NCBI RefSeq assembly: GCF_000004195.4
Contig: NC_030681.2
Coordinates: 137,423,506-137,487,505 of the forward strand
DNA from: Xenopus tropicalis
Lineage: Eukaryota; Chordata; Amphibia; Anura; Pipidae
Direction of reading: 5' to 3'
DNA length: 64,000 nucleotides
Shown here piece after piece: positions 1-10,308 of the stretch. The first letter of the stretch is position 1; each line of letters starts with the position of its first letter. The notes under the pieces are model-generated. The model was given only the letters and a program-made list of their open reading frames with translations, was not told where the DNA came from and ran no database searches. The translations under genes were made by a program, and so were the position numbers.

Positions 1-337
1 TGCCCCATTAAACCAGGATGTAGAATCAATAAGGATCCTTTTGTTTCCATTCCTCTCTTCTTCCTTTCCGTTAAGCCTTTGCACTGATTACAAACTTTGA
101 AGAGTGGGGAACTGACTGTTTCACTGCAAGGAACGACTACGTGCTGGATGTACACTCACCTGCCCTGGATTGCTGGGAAACACTCCCATTCGCTAGGCAT
201 CATTACGGATGGACCAATTCCAATTGATCTGTAATGATTTTTGGATTTATCCACTGATAATGAACCAATTCCGATGAACGTACAAGAATCAGTAACTTCA
301 ATTAATCACGCTAGCATGCTTAGGAGCTGAAGGCAGG

Positions 338-402
338 AGACATACAGTGGACCCCGTGGCCATCCAGGCCCCCTGCAATTGTGGGGTCTGCTGTATGCTA
401 GT
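338..402. repeat. Small foldback repeat (copy 1)
   Basis: The left part contains GACCCCGTGGCC and the right part contains GTGGGGTCTGCTGTA, so the two ends can pair. A related copy with the same ends is at about 62636-62690. This is probably a short palindromic MITE remnant; the family is not named. Confidence 0.5.
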
Positions 403-593
403 TACGCCAGTGATTATTCATATCAGTTCCTGTAGAGCTTACAATCAATGATCCCTATAACATTCACACACACTGCATTGAACATTATCTTAATTGTAAT
501 CAACATCATTGTTCATTTTAAGGTAAATTTCCCCTTTAAAGAATATTAGCATCATGAAAATGTGGAAATGTCCTTCCCTTGCCTTAAGTAAAG

Positions 594-880
594 CTGGCCA
601 TACAAGAGCAGATTTAAACTGCAGATTTGGCCCCTTCAGGCCGAGTCAGCTGCATCGAACTGGAGCTTGAGAGGCCCACTGAGGCTGCTACCCCAAGGGT
701 CCCTCATACCAACTCAATTGGGGGAGAGAGGGCAGTGGGGGAACAAAAGCAGTGGGTAGCGACAATTCATGCAGTGTCTGGGTTGGCACTGCGGGTTTTA
801 TGGGTCTGCACAGGCCTCCATTATGATCTGATTATTAGCCAAGTGGCCAAATGATCGGATCAGCTGATTTGCCTCAGCAT
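594..880. repeat. Fragment of the 'ggccataca' dispersed repeat
   Basis: It starts with AAAGCTGGCCATACAAGAG and contains several copies of TGGCCAAAT and GATCGGATCAGC. Related segments occur at about 13090-13260 and 46343-46840. The short frames predicted here have no support as genes. Confidence 0.4.
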
Positions 881-1454
881 GTAGTTGGCCAAATCAGCAA
901 AGATCCAGTTGTTTGGCCTGCTTACCCACAATGCAGCCTTTTTCCAGAATTAATTGTAATTGTGGCAGCAGGTGGATTTGCAGCACAGTTAAACTGGGTT
1001 TGTAATATAAAGCTCTGTATAGGTGTAACAGTGTTATACAATAGTAATTACAGTACATCACCATTAAAGGAAAACTAACCCCCTCTACTATACACAAGCT
1101 CCTCCTGCCTGCCTCTCACTGTCCCTTTAATACATAACTGAGACACAAATACGACTTCATGTCTCTCACAATCTTGATAGTTTGTTCCACTTTTCCACTG
1201 CTAGTTTCCGCTGGTAATATATCAGATAAAGGGAGGGGATCGGTGACCTATATTTTATTGTGGGCCATATCAAATTATTCATCAGCCTGCGTTTTCCAGC
1301 TAGTGTCAAACAAATTGGCCGGCCTGAAGTAGCTAATAATCTGTGTCAGGGCTATGTAATGTATACGTTTCACGGAGGAACTAAATGATTTACTGCTGTG
1401 CAGCACAAACCCCACTGTCTGATGGTTGCACTTAAGCATGCAAGGGAAGCACTT

Positions 1455-1725
1455 AAAGGGGATATAAACCCAAAATAATGAAAGAAAGCACCTTCTAAAC
1501 CCACATTTATAATGTCTTTTCTTCATTGTACATTCATTTGTAAATATAACTGCTATTAAATTCAACATATGTCTCTTTATTTTCTGTGCACAGCTGGTTC
1601 TGACTGTTAAACCAATGGAACATAAGCCTTGCGACCTGTGAAGCTCGCAAGGCTGATTTTTGCTATACCGTATTGCTTTAGGAGACAGAACCAGCAGTGC
1701 AGAAAGGGACACAATATCACTTTCA
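1455..1725. repeat. Decayed TTAA-type MITE, left part
   Basis: It begins TTAAAGGGGATATAAACCC, which has the TTAAAGGRR-like terminus of the T2 (Kolobok-like) MITEs common in Xenopus. No matching right terminus is visible downstream, so this is a truncated or decayed copy. Confidence 0.4.
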
Positions 1726-1963
1726 CTTGTAGTTTTATTTACACCACTGCACTTTTTATTAAATTTATGGTGTAATTGTATTCTCTTTAGGTGGGGGACC
1801 CCTGTGAGGTGCGTACCATGAGCTCCCCTTTTATCTTATACAGTGATGATCCACACGCCCTGTGCGCCATATTCCTGAAGGGGCCACACAGCATTTCTAG
1901 ACACCTTCTGCAGTGCTACAACAGCTTGTTTGGTCCCAACCTTACAGTGGTTTCTGAGTAACC

Positions 1964-2350
1964 CGAATTCTAACCTTTAATGTTTCTGCTAAACATCGAC
2001 GATGATGGGTCAGAACCATTCAACCACATAATCATCAGATTCATTGTTCCAAGAGACATATAAAGCGATATTACCATCTAAATAAAAGGGGAAAAAGTTT
2101 ATTAGTGCCCAAAACTTTATGCCTGGCCTTAATTTCGAAACATGCCCTTGAATTCTAACATTTAATGTTTCTGGTCATTCTTGGCTTACTAAATAGTGAC
2201 GATGACGGGTCAGAACCATTCAACCACATAATCATCACATTCATTGTTCCAAGAGACATATAAAGCAACATTACCATCTAAACAAAAGGGAAAAAGGTTT
2301 ATTAGTGCCCAAAAGTTTATGCCTGACCTGAATTTCAAAATATGCCCCGG
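1964..2350. repeat. Local direct duplication, two units
   Basis: Two adjacent units, about 1964-2148 and 2149-2350, share a long run including GGGTCAGAACCATTCAACC, GTTCCAAGAGACATATAAAG and TTTATTAGTGCCCAAAA. The second unit has about 14 extra bases near its start. Sparse point differences indicate a tandem duplication that is not brand new. Confidence 0.85.
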
Positions 2351-3479
2351 TACTTCAAGTACACACAGACCCAATATAAGCCACAGTCTAACAGCCATGT
2401 ATTTATGGCATAACTTTATGGCCTCTGGTCCCCCAACAATACGATTTATTAGGATCCCTTCATTCTGTGTATTCACAGGAATGCAACTTGAGATTCACAT
2501 GGAGTGAGTGACCCACAATCCATCATGCCCCCCCAAGCTGTCCGTCCTTACTGTGCCCCCCACAGTTGTAGGGTCTTTTCCCCCTATAGTTATGACGATG
2601 GTAGCAGCCTAGCCTCCTGCTCCCTGTAATTTGCACCCAAACTACAGTTAATGCCACCCAATGTAACGGTGGGTGTGGTCCAGGAGTAACCGGGTGTGGT
2701 CCAGGATAGTAACAGGGTGTGGCCAATGTGTTCAGTTGGCATCCCTGTGTTACTGCCCTAAAACACAGAACTCAGATGACTAAGGTGTAAAACATGTTTG
2801 CGCTATAATGCAATATAAGGAATTTACTGATGGGCACAGATGTTTTTTGGGTGATATATACTGGAATTACAATTAGCACAGCCCTATTTATTACCCTGCC
2901 AAGTAAAAAAGAGCCGCAGTTCAAAGAAGTATGCCCTTTGCCCACATGCCCTCGCCTATGCCCTGCCCATGCTTATGTACAAACCCCACCCATTGTCCAC
3001 CAAAACCAACCTCCTCCTCCATAAGCCCCACCCCTGCTGTCCCACAAATGATACCCTCCTGTCTCTTGGGGGCCCCCTACAGGGACCCTGGCTGTAGTAC
3101 CTTACTGATAGTAGCTATGGTGATTCAAATGCCAGCCAGGCAACCCTATTCACAATCAGTTTGCCCTGGGCAATGCATAAAGGCTAGGGGCACCTATCAT
3201 ATAAGTCCAGTTTCTCCCTTACAGCCCTTAGCCTGCAGTGGGATGTGGAGAGTTGCAGTTGCACTACAGCTGGAGGGTTGCTGGGCATCAATGTTGCATA
3301 TACTGCATTATACAGTATATCCAACGCTTTAACCAGAGGCCCATTGGTTGTTATTAGGAGCCCCGCAGCCAATGTTCTTCCCCAGTTGAAGCCGCACGGT
3401 TGGTGTGAGAGCCTTCTCCCCTGTGTGTGTGTTCAGCTCTCAGCTAATTCCCTCTCCTCCCCGCAACATACACTGTAAC

Positions 3480-3800
3480 CTAATGCAAATAGATGCAGGT
3501 GTGCGGGCCCCGGAGCCTCATTCCTTCCCCTCTCTCTCTCTATTGATACAGCCGGGAGCGCGCCTCCTGATTGACAGGCAGCGTTTCCATGGCAGCCGCC
3601 TCGGCGGCGCCGGCCCAGGGACGAGAGGCTTCTCGGAGTAGCTCGGCCATGAATGGAGAGCGGGGAGTGTGACGTCACCGGGCCGGCGCCAGAGAGTCTG
3701 CCGCTCACTCTCTCCCTCTCTCTCTCTCATTCTCTGCCGCGCTTTTGGTGCCAATTCATCACCTGTCAGGGGGGGATCACTCGGGGTGGGGGGGCGTTAG
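3480..3800. promoter_or_regulatory. Orphan CpG-rich promoter-like segment with palindromic CRE
   Basis: This is the most G+C- and CpG-rich part of the upstream region, with CGGCGGCGCCGGCCC around 3600. It contains a full palindromic cAMP response element TGACGTCA at 3670-3677 and a CT-rich microsatellite at about 3707-3737. No TATA box, exon or protein is recognised beside it. It could be the promoter of a non-coding transcript or a distal id2 element. The composition is seen directly; promoter function is inference. Confidence 0.4.
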
Positions 3801-5319
3801 GCGAAATGTACACAGCTGCGAGAACAAAAAAGAGGAGGGAAAAAAGGGGGGGGCGAAATAAAGAGGGAAAAATCCCTTTCCAATTGGGCCAGATGTGTGG
3901 AGGCAGAGAAAGAAAGGGAGTTGTAGAATCCCAAGTCTGCATTGCATCACGGCGAGAATAGAACCCAAATCCCCTGCCTCCCCCCCATACACTGCCATGT
4001 ACCCGGAGAGGGGGCGCTCCCCCCTGGCTGGGAGCACATGGTTTCGCCCTCTACTCAGGCTCCTTCCCTGGGAGAATAGCGCTCACACTGCCGCCACCTC
4101 TCCTTATCGCTCCCCTCACGCTTGCCCCACACATACCTATGGTGTCTGGGGTCACCGACCCGCCTTCTGCCTGAGGGGGCTGTGCCTCAGGGGTCACTGC
4201 CTGGGATGGGGAGACTTGTAACTGCAGGTGGCTGCATAGTTTAATTAAACAAATTCCGATACACATTCATTATATGTGAATTTCATAAGGCAACACTTTA
4301 TTTTGGGGTTAATATCTCCTTTAAATAATATCATCGTTTATACAGCGCCAGTAAATTACACAACGCTTCACAATAAATGTAAACAAACAGGGATCTTAAA
4401 AGTTTAACAAACAAGGATAGTCAGAGTAACAATAGGATCAGAGGGCCCTACTTGCAAGAGCTTACAATCTACAGGATAATTGACATTATCTGCCTTATAA
4501 ACCATTGCCCCGTTGCTAGGGTAGGTTAAGCCCTAGCAACCAGATAACCATTTAATGTTGAAACTGGGGAGTTGCAAAACAGAACAGAGCACAAACAAAG
4601 CACAATGAATAAATAATAAAGACCAACTGCAACCTGTCTTACAATTCCATTGTGTAAACTTTGCTCTAAGAACTGACTGCCTGTGGGCTCCATAGACATG
4701 AAAATGATACAAAACTCGATGCTATAGGCAGGGATCCCTTGGGGTGGCCGACTTATAGTTCTGCAGCAGTTCCTGCCTACTGTATTTACTCCCTACAGCT
4801 TCTCTCTTTGCAGTTAGCCATGTTTGCAGATGACATGATCTGTGACCCCGGTGCATGTTTTCTATCTGGCGCCATGGCATGTTTTGCTTCATGCCTCACT
4901 TGCTCTCTCACGGGTTCCTCTCAGGGTGGCTTCTCTTCAGTGGATCTGCACACAAGGAAAGGGAAGATCAAAGCACTCGGAGGGGTGCTCAGCCCTGATC
5001 CCCTGGCCCCTAAAGCCGAGCTCCCAACACTACGTAGAGCATTCTCTTGCGTAAAAATCTGCCTGGTATCTAAACCATGTTTATCTACCTTTACTGAGCT
5101 GCGGCACTCCCTCCATCTGCAGCATTCGCACTGCCCCCGTGCCACATCAGATGTTAAACATTGGCCCTGGTCTCCTGCGCCCCATTGACCAGGATTGCCA
5201 TATTAATGGTCTGACCGTCTTCCTGATTGTCCAGGTGACCAGGCATTATAGTCTAATTCAGCCTAACCGAAATTGGGCTTTAGTTTTATGGTATCTCTGT
5301 GTAGAGGCTATGAGCCAAT
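3801..5319. other. Intergenic, with repeat fragments
   Basis: About 4325-4480 is a dispersed frog repeat containing TATACAGCGCCAGTAAATTA and GAGCTTACAATCTAC. About 4500-4660 resembles part of the T2-type MITE (GTTGCTAGGGT, CCCTAGCAACCAG). The rest, including the long frame at 4739-5188, has no recognisable gene. Confidence 0.5.
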
Positions 5320-5573
5320 CAGGGTCGGACTGGGTTGGAGGAACACTGGGAAAAAACGCGGTGGGCCTTGATTCTCATGGGCTCCACCAACCCAGATCCA
5401 GTCCCAACCTGCCATCACTGCCATCACTGCCCTCCTACCCCCAACCACGGCGTAGTGTATAAGGTATGCATGTGTGGGGAAAGGGCTGGCGGTGGGTGCC
5501 CGGGAGGTTGGGGCCCCTGAGGGGTTGTCGGTAGCAACCCCAGTGGGTCTCACACACCCCAGTCCAACCCTGG
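5320..5573. mobile_element. Short MITE with CAGGGTCGGACTGGG termini
   Basis: The left end reads CAGGGTCGGACTGGG and the right end reads CCCCAGTCCAACCCTGG, an imperfect inverted pair about 254 bp apart. There is no coding capacity, so it is a non-autonomous element. The superfamily is not assigned. A related left terminus without a visible partner is near 8348. Confidence 0.65.
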
Positions 5574-5869
5574 AGCCGTTTTAGAGTAATCCCTACAATC
5601 ATTTATTCCATTTACAGCCCCATCAATTGCGCCCCCTACCCCTGGACCCTAATCAGGAGCCTCTCTGCCCCTACTTCCAGCCCCAAACACAAAAATTATC
5701 CACCACCTATGAGCCTGAACATGTAGACAGAGCTGCCCATATAGGTTTGGCAGTATAGAGGGAATGACAAAAAGTGGCCAATCCAATCTGGCAGTGTATG
5801 GCCTCCTTATCTATACATTCTCCCACGATCCAAGTATAAAGTACAGCTAAGTGGGTGCATCTGTTCTCA

Positions 5870-6420
5870 TAGAACTCAGCCTGTCACAGGCAAATGGATC
5901 CAATCAAGATGAGATGACATCACAGAGGATTGTGGTCCCATTTATCTGCGTTGATCAAACCCCTTTCTGCTCGTGGCTGGAGTTGAACTCAGTACAAAGC
6001 ATTTCAGGCGTTCGGCAAAGGCAGCGGCTCAGCAATATCTTTATCATCATTTTCCTGAACATTCGTTAGCTAATTAGTCACATGCATTGAATTAAAGGAT
6101 AAAAGGTAAACAGGGAAGAGATTGTATTTGAGAATCCCATGAGCCGTTGGGGATTTGTATGGCTCGGAGTATCAGCGTTGGGCTCTGTGCTGCCAGCTCA
6201 AAATTCCAGCACTCACTAACTAGGGAGAGATCTCCTGTGCCCAGATATGAAATCCATTGGCTGAGCTGGGATTTGGTGAGCTAAAAAGAATGCAGCGAGA
6301 GGCCTGCGCTCACATAGAGCTGGGAATGGTGGCGTCTCACTTGCACAAGAGAAACCTGTCGGACATTATAGCAGTGATCAACAGCGAAGCCCAAGGGAAG
6401 ATATGGGGGACTAATTGGTA
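5870..6420. other. Repeat-poor segment, candidate regulatory DNA
   Basis: About 550 bp without tandem or transposon signatures, between repeat-rich flanks. It contains TTAGCTAATTAGTCACATG (homeodomain-like TAATTA) and TTGATCAAACC. Conservation cannot be judged from one sequence; this marks a place to compare, not a demonstrated enhancer. Confidence 0.2.
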
Positions 6421-6639
6421 ACTGCCTCCTCCTGCCCCATAATAGCCTGGGTGGGATCCTAGCATCAACAGGGGTGATTAAAGCTTCAAAGAAAGGAAGA
6501 GGGCTATTTTATGGTATTCATATCAGTATATGGCGGCTGCTCTTTGTTTAGCACCCATCAAACATGTCTATGCTAAAACATCCAGGAAGGCTTAGAGAAC
6601 AAAAACCATGTACCTATTAATGACCCCTGGAGTGGCCTC

Positions 6640-6870
6640 TTTCCTGAAATGTACCACTGCAACCCCCAAATTCAGCCCCATCACTGCACCCCTAATTCAG
6701 CCCAACTGCTGCACCACCAAATTCAGCTTCAGCTCCACCACTACACCCCCATTTCAGCTCCAATACTGCAATAAAGGCCAACCACTGCACCCCCAAATTC
6801 AGCCCCACCACTGAACCTCCCTAATTCAGCCCTGCCACTTCACCCCCTAATTCAGCCCCACCTGTTCACA
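6640..6870. repeat. Degenerate C-rich minisatellite
   Basis: Loosely repeated units built on AAATTCAGCCCCACCACTG and CACCCCC, with varying spacing of roughly 25-30 bp. The open frame at 6608-6814 is a product of this repeat. Confidence 0.6.
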
Positions 6871-9540
6871 AAAAGGGTCCTAACTTAACTTAGCTTAGCT
6901 TTTGTTCTCCAGAGGACAAGAAAGCCCTGATTTACTGGGGCTCAGATATGTTGAGCACCCCCACCCCCCCAGCTAATAGAATCTCCAAGTGTTTTTCCTG
7001 CCCATTGTACCTTATGCAATTGCACTGAAAGTCCAGTTGGCATTCTACATGAGAGTGATGTGTGCCACATTTTTTTGGTGCATCTGCACTGTACCTATTG
7101 ACGCAGGACAATTCTACCGCCTAGTTTGGAGGTGGTGGCAGCTCCAGGCATTAATAGGCGCAACAGTTCTCCTTTCAGTGCTGTGTTTGCAGTCAGAAAT
7201 TACCTCTTAAAACTGGACACATATATAATAGTGAACCAAAGTCGAGATCTATGGTAGTTGCAATGCCAAGAGTTGAGGTGGCACTAGGGGGTACCACAAC
7301 CCATATTGGGGTGCATAACCTTTTGCTGCTCATTCCCATTTATTTTTACTAAGGCTCCTTAATCTCCATTTTTGGGTGGATCTGAGCACCAAGACAGAGC
7401 AAGACATATTGTTGTACACATGTATAATTGTGTGTGCCTGCATGTGTGTTCATATCTGTGTGAGTGGCTGTGTCTGTGTGATGGTCAGTACAGTACATAT
7501 GATCCCTCAGCAGCTGGTGACAAACCCCTTGGCAGGCACACAAGTCCTTTCTGGCACACAGAGGGTTATAGGGCCACCAGCTGGGGCGACCAGGCTTGTG
7601 CAGATGCTAATGGGCGGATTAGTAAAATGTTTGTTTACATTGACTCCATCCTTAAGCTGTCAGGCAATCACATCATGCCACAAACACTGTCACAACAAAA
7701 TCTGTTCCTGCGCAGTGACAGCCATGGCTGGAGCCGAGTGTGTGACATAGACTTGCGGCTCCGTGCTTGCCTTCCTTTCCCTCTCTGTGACCTCCCATGG
7801 CTGCTCAGCATCCCGTGTCCATCTGGGAATAAGCTTGGCCACCATATGGGTGCAAGATAAGGGATTCATTCAACACACAGCACCACCCGCAGAGTGGCAT
7901 AGTCAGGACAATGTCACCAGTCACTATACGTGACAACAATACACCCTCTCAGTGACACTTCTCTCAGCACGACACAAAGTACAGAAATAAACGAAAGCAA
8001 AATGTTTATTTGTTATTGGGCTATGCGTTGGCCGTGCTCACTGTGCCCCAATGGGTGATTCCTTCCTATCCATTATACCAAAGTGGCAATGAATAATGTT
8101 GGCCCTCAAAGACTGACAATGATTGAAAATATAAAGGAAATATCTGCTCAGTCTTGTCCTGTCTAGTATATTGCTATACTGCTGAGGGGCCTAGGGATAT
8201 GCACCCAGCAGGCCATCTTCCCCAGGTTTTGGGGAACAAAAAAGACTGTTGTGGAGCCAAGTGTTGATCTTGATGTGGTTTCCAGGCCGAGGCGAGACAA
8301 CTGCCTACTGCACTGGTTCTGCAACTGCAAAGCTTGCCCTCCTGGAGGGGCCAGGGTCAGACTGGGGAATAACCTTGTGGGCCCTGCCAACCAAGGTGTG
8401 CTCGCTGGCAGGTACTTTGGGTGCTTCACCCCCACCCCGATCACGTTTGCAAGGAGGAAGTAGTGTGGCACTTGCTGGGATGCCCAATACCTGGTGGTAA
8501 CCCTTTCGGTCATTACCAACGGGTTCTTGTTTTTCTATAGTGGCGTTCAGTACCAGGATAGCAACACAGGTGCAAGGACAGCAGGTGGTTGGCCTGCAGC
8601 AGGGGCCCAGGGGGGCCCGGGATCATATATAATAAGATCTTTTCCACATTTAGGGATGAGTGGGCGTGGATTAGAGGGCAGGAACTCAGGGACCCTGTGA
8701 CCATAGAGAAAAATATTCCCACATTTAGAAAACTGGATGTCCCAGGTTTATGTTATTTCCCCTTCCTACATCCCTACAGGCCCCTTTCCTGTAACTGCCA
8801 GCCTGAACTGGGGAACCTGTTTGTTCTGGTCCTTCTGGCAAAAACCTAGTGATCCATTTCAGTACATTCCACTCCCACACTGCTGCTATAGGCACTGGCT
8901 GTCACTCATTAACAGGCTGGGACGCGCAGGCACCGACCTCTTCTCTTGTTAAACATCAATCTAATGATTTGCACAAATAATCCCTATTTTCTCTGGCTGG
9001 TTCCATTAGTTCAGGGTTTATGAAGCCAAAGTGGTAACCGGTTATTCCTTTTTTTGCAATGATACTGGGAACAAGAAGAAGCCTAAGTGAAAAAGATAAT
9101 ATAAATGCAATGTAAACATAGCAGGTTTTTTTCTTGTTTCTGCTATACATGCCCTGGGGCAATGTGACCCCTCTTCTTCATACAACCTGCAAGCCAAGGC
9201 TCTTCTGGTCCCTACCGGGTCCCCTTTCAACTATAGCCCCGAGATGTCCACAGTTGTGGGGTCCATAATCATAATGCCACTGCTGTCACCACTTCCCACA
9301 ATAAAAAAAGTGGTGTCTGAAGCCCCTGTAACAGTGATAGGTGGACAGGGGTGCTATAGAAAGCAATGGGGCCCCTTTTGCCCCACCTCTGACCCATGCA
9401 GCCACGCCCCCCAATCCACCCAAACCATATCCCTTTTTCAGCCATTCAGTCCCCCTTATTTCACTGAGCCCCTGACATAACTCCTGCCTGTCCTCCCCTG
9501 AGTCTGGTCCTGAAGGCTGACCTTTACTCAGACGTGCCCC
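6871..9540. other. Intergenic, mostly unassigned
   Basis: No gene is recognised. A TG-rich patch lies at about 7425-7480. The 7590-7800 stretch is repeat-poor and holds a forkhead-type site TGTTTGTTTAC at 7628-7638. Near 8348 a terminus CCAGGGTCAGACTGGGG resembles the MITE at 5320. Overlapping frames at 7372-7860 and 8163-8519 show no domain or splice support. Confidence 0.5.
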
Positions 9541-9541
9541 A

Positions 9542-9950
9542 GGGGAGAATACAGATGCTGGAGACAAAGTGGGAGAATACAGATGCTGGAGACAAAGTGG
9601 GAGAATACAGATGCTGGAGATAAAGAGGGTGAATAGAGATGCTGGAGATACAAAGGGAGAACAGAGATGCTGAAGAGAGAGAATGCAGAATCCATAACTA
9701 GACGAGTAGGATGTACATGCCTGACACAGAGTACAGATACTATAACTACAGGAGGGAATGCAGATAAATAGGCAGAATACAGCTACCCGAGCTTGGGAGG
9801 AAGAATACAGATTCAATACATGGAGGGAATGCATACAGGTGCTGGGGGAAGAAAGAAGAACTCAGATACTTAGGCTTGAGGAGTGGGAAAACATAGGTGC
9901 TTCATCTGGTCAGAGAGAGTATATATGGGTTATGTATGTGAGTGTATCGA
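9542..9950. repeat. Minisatellite, about 28-bp unit, degenerate
   Basis: The unit GGGAGAATACAGATGCTGG plus GACAAAGT recurs regularly at 9545-9690. It then decays into looser AGAATACAGAT-type units to about 9950. The reverse frame at 9286-9834 is an artefact of this periodicity. Confidence 0.75.
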
Positions 9951-9956
9951 GATAGG

Positions 9957-10308
9957 TCAGTATGGGATCCCTTATTTGGAAACCCATTTTGCAGAAATGT
10001 CCAAATAACAGGAAGGCCATCTCCAATAGATGCCACTTTAATTAAATAAATCTAATTTTAAAGAATTTCCTTTCTCTACATAATAAATCAGTACTTTTAC
10101 TTGATCCTGACTAAAGGTGGACATAGCAGGGAAAAATCACCAAATGAGTGTATGGCCAACTAAAGCTGCATGAATCCATTTTGGGTTTATTTCATGTTCA
10201 AATGATTTTTAGCTGACATAAAAGTATGGAGATCCAAATGACTGAAAGATCTCTTATAGGGAAAAGCCCAGGTCCCAAGCATTCCGGATAATAGATCCTA
10301 TACCAGAG
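9957..10308. mobile_element. MITE of the 'gtatgggatcc...ttatcc' family
   Basis: The left end is AGTATGGGATCCCTTATTTG and the right end is GGATAATAGATCCTATACC, an imperfect inverted pair. Internal landmarks (GGCCATCTCC, CATTTAATTA-like, ACTTGATCC) match the other members at about 35241-36020, 57180-57597 and 58450-59105. This copy lacks the amplified 113-bp internal unit. Non-autonomous. Confidence 0.75.

Larger units (their letters stand above)
1..3470. other. Intergenic region far upstream of id2
   Basis: No coding exon could be recognised here. The short open frames lack splice context, known motifs or a plausible protein composition. The stretch contains small dispersed repeats (listed separately), a local direct duplication at about 1964-2350, and otherwise unremarkable A+T-rich sequence. 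Nothing else is identified in 1-335, 405-590, 1740-1960 or 2500-3400. Confidence 0.6.

Noticed and set aside
4739..5188. A 149-codon frame as a gene
   Set aside because: No domain, no plausible splice sites, and alternative frames on both strands are equally open.
9286..9834. A 182-codon reverse frame, possible secreted protein
   Set aside because: It overlaps the 28-bp minisatellite and shows periodic Ser/Leu/Cys content without splice or homology support.
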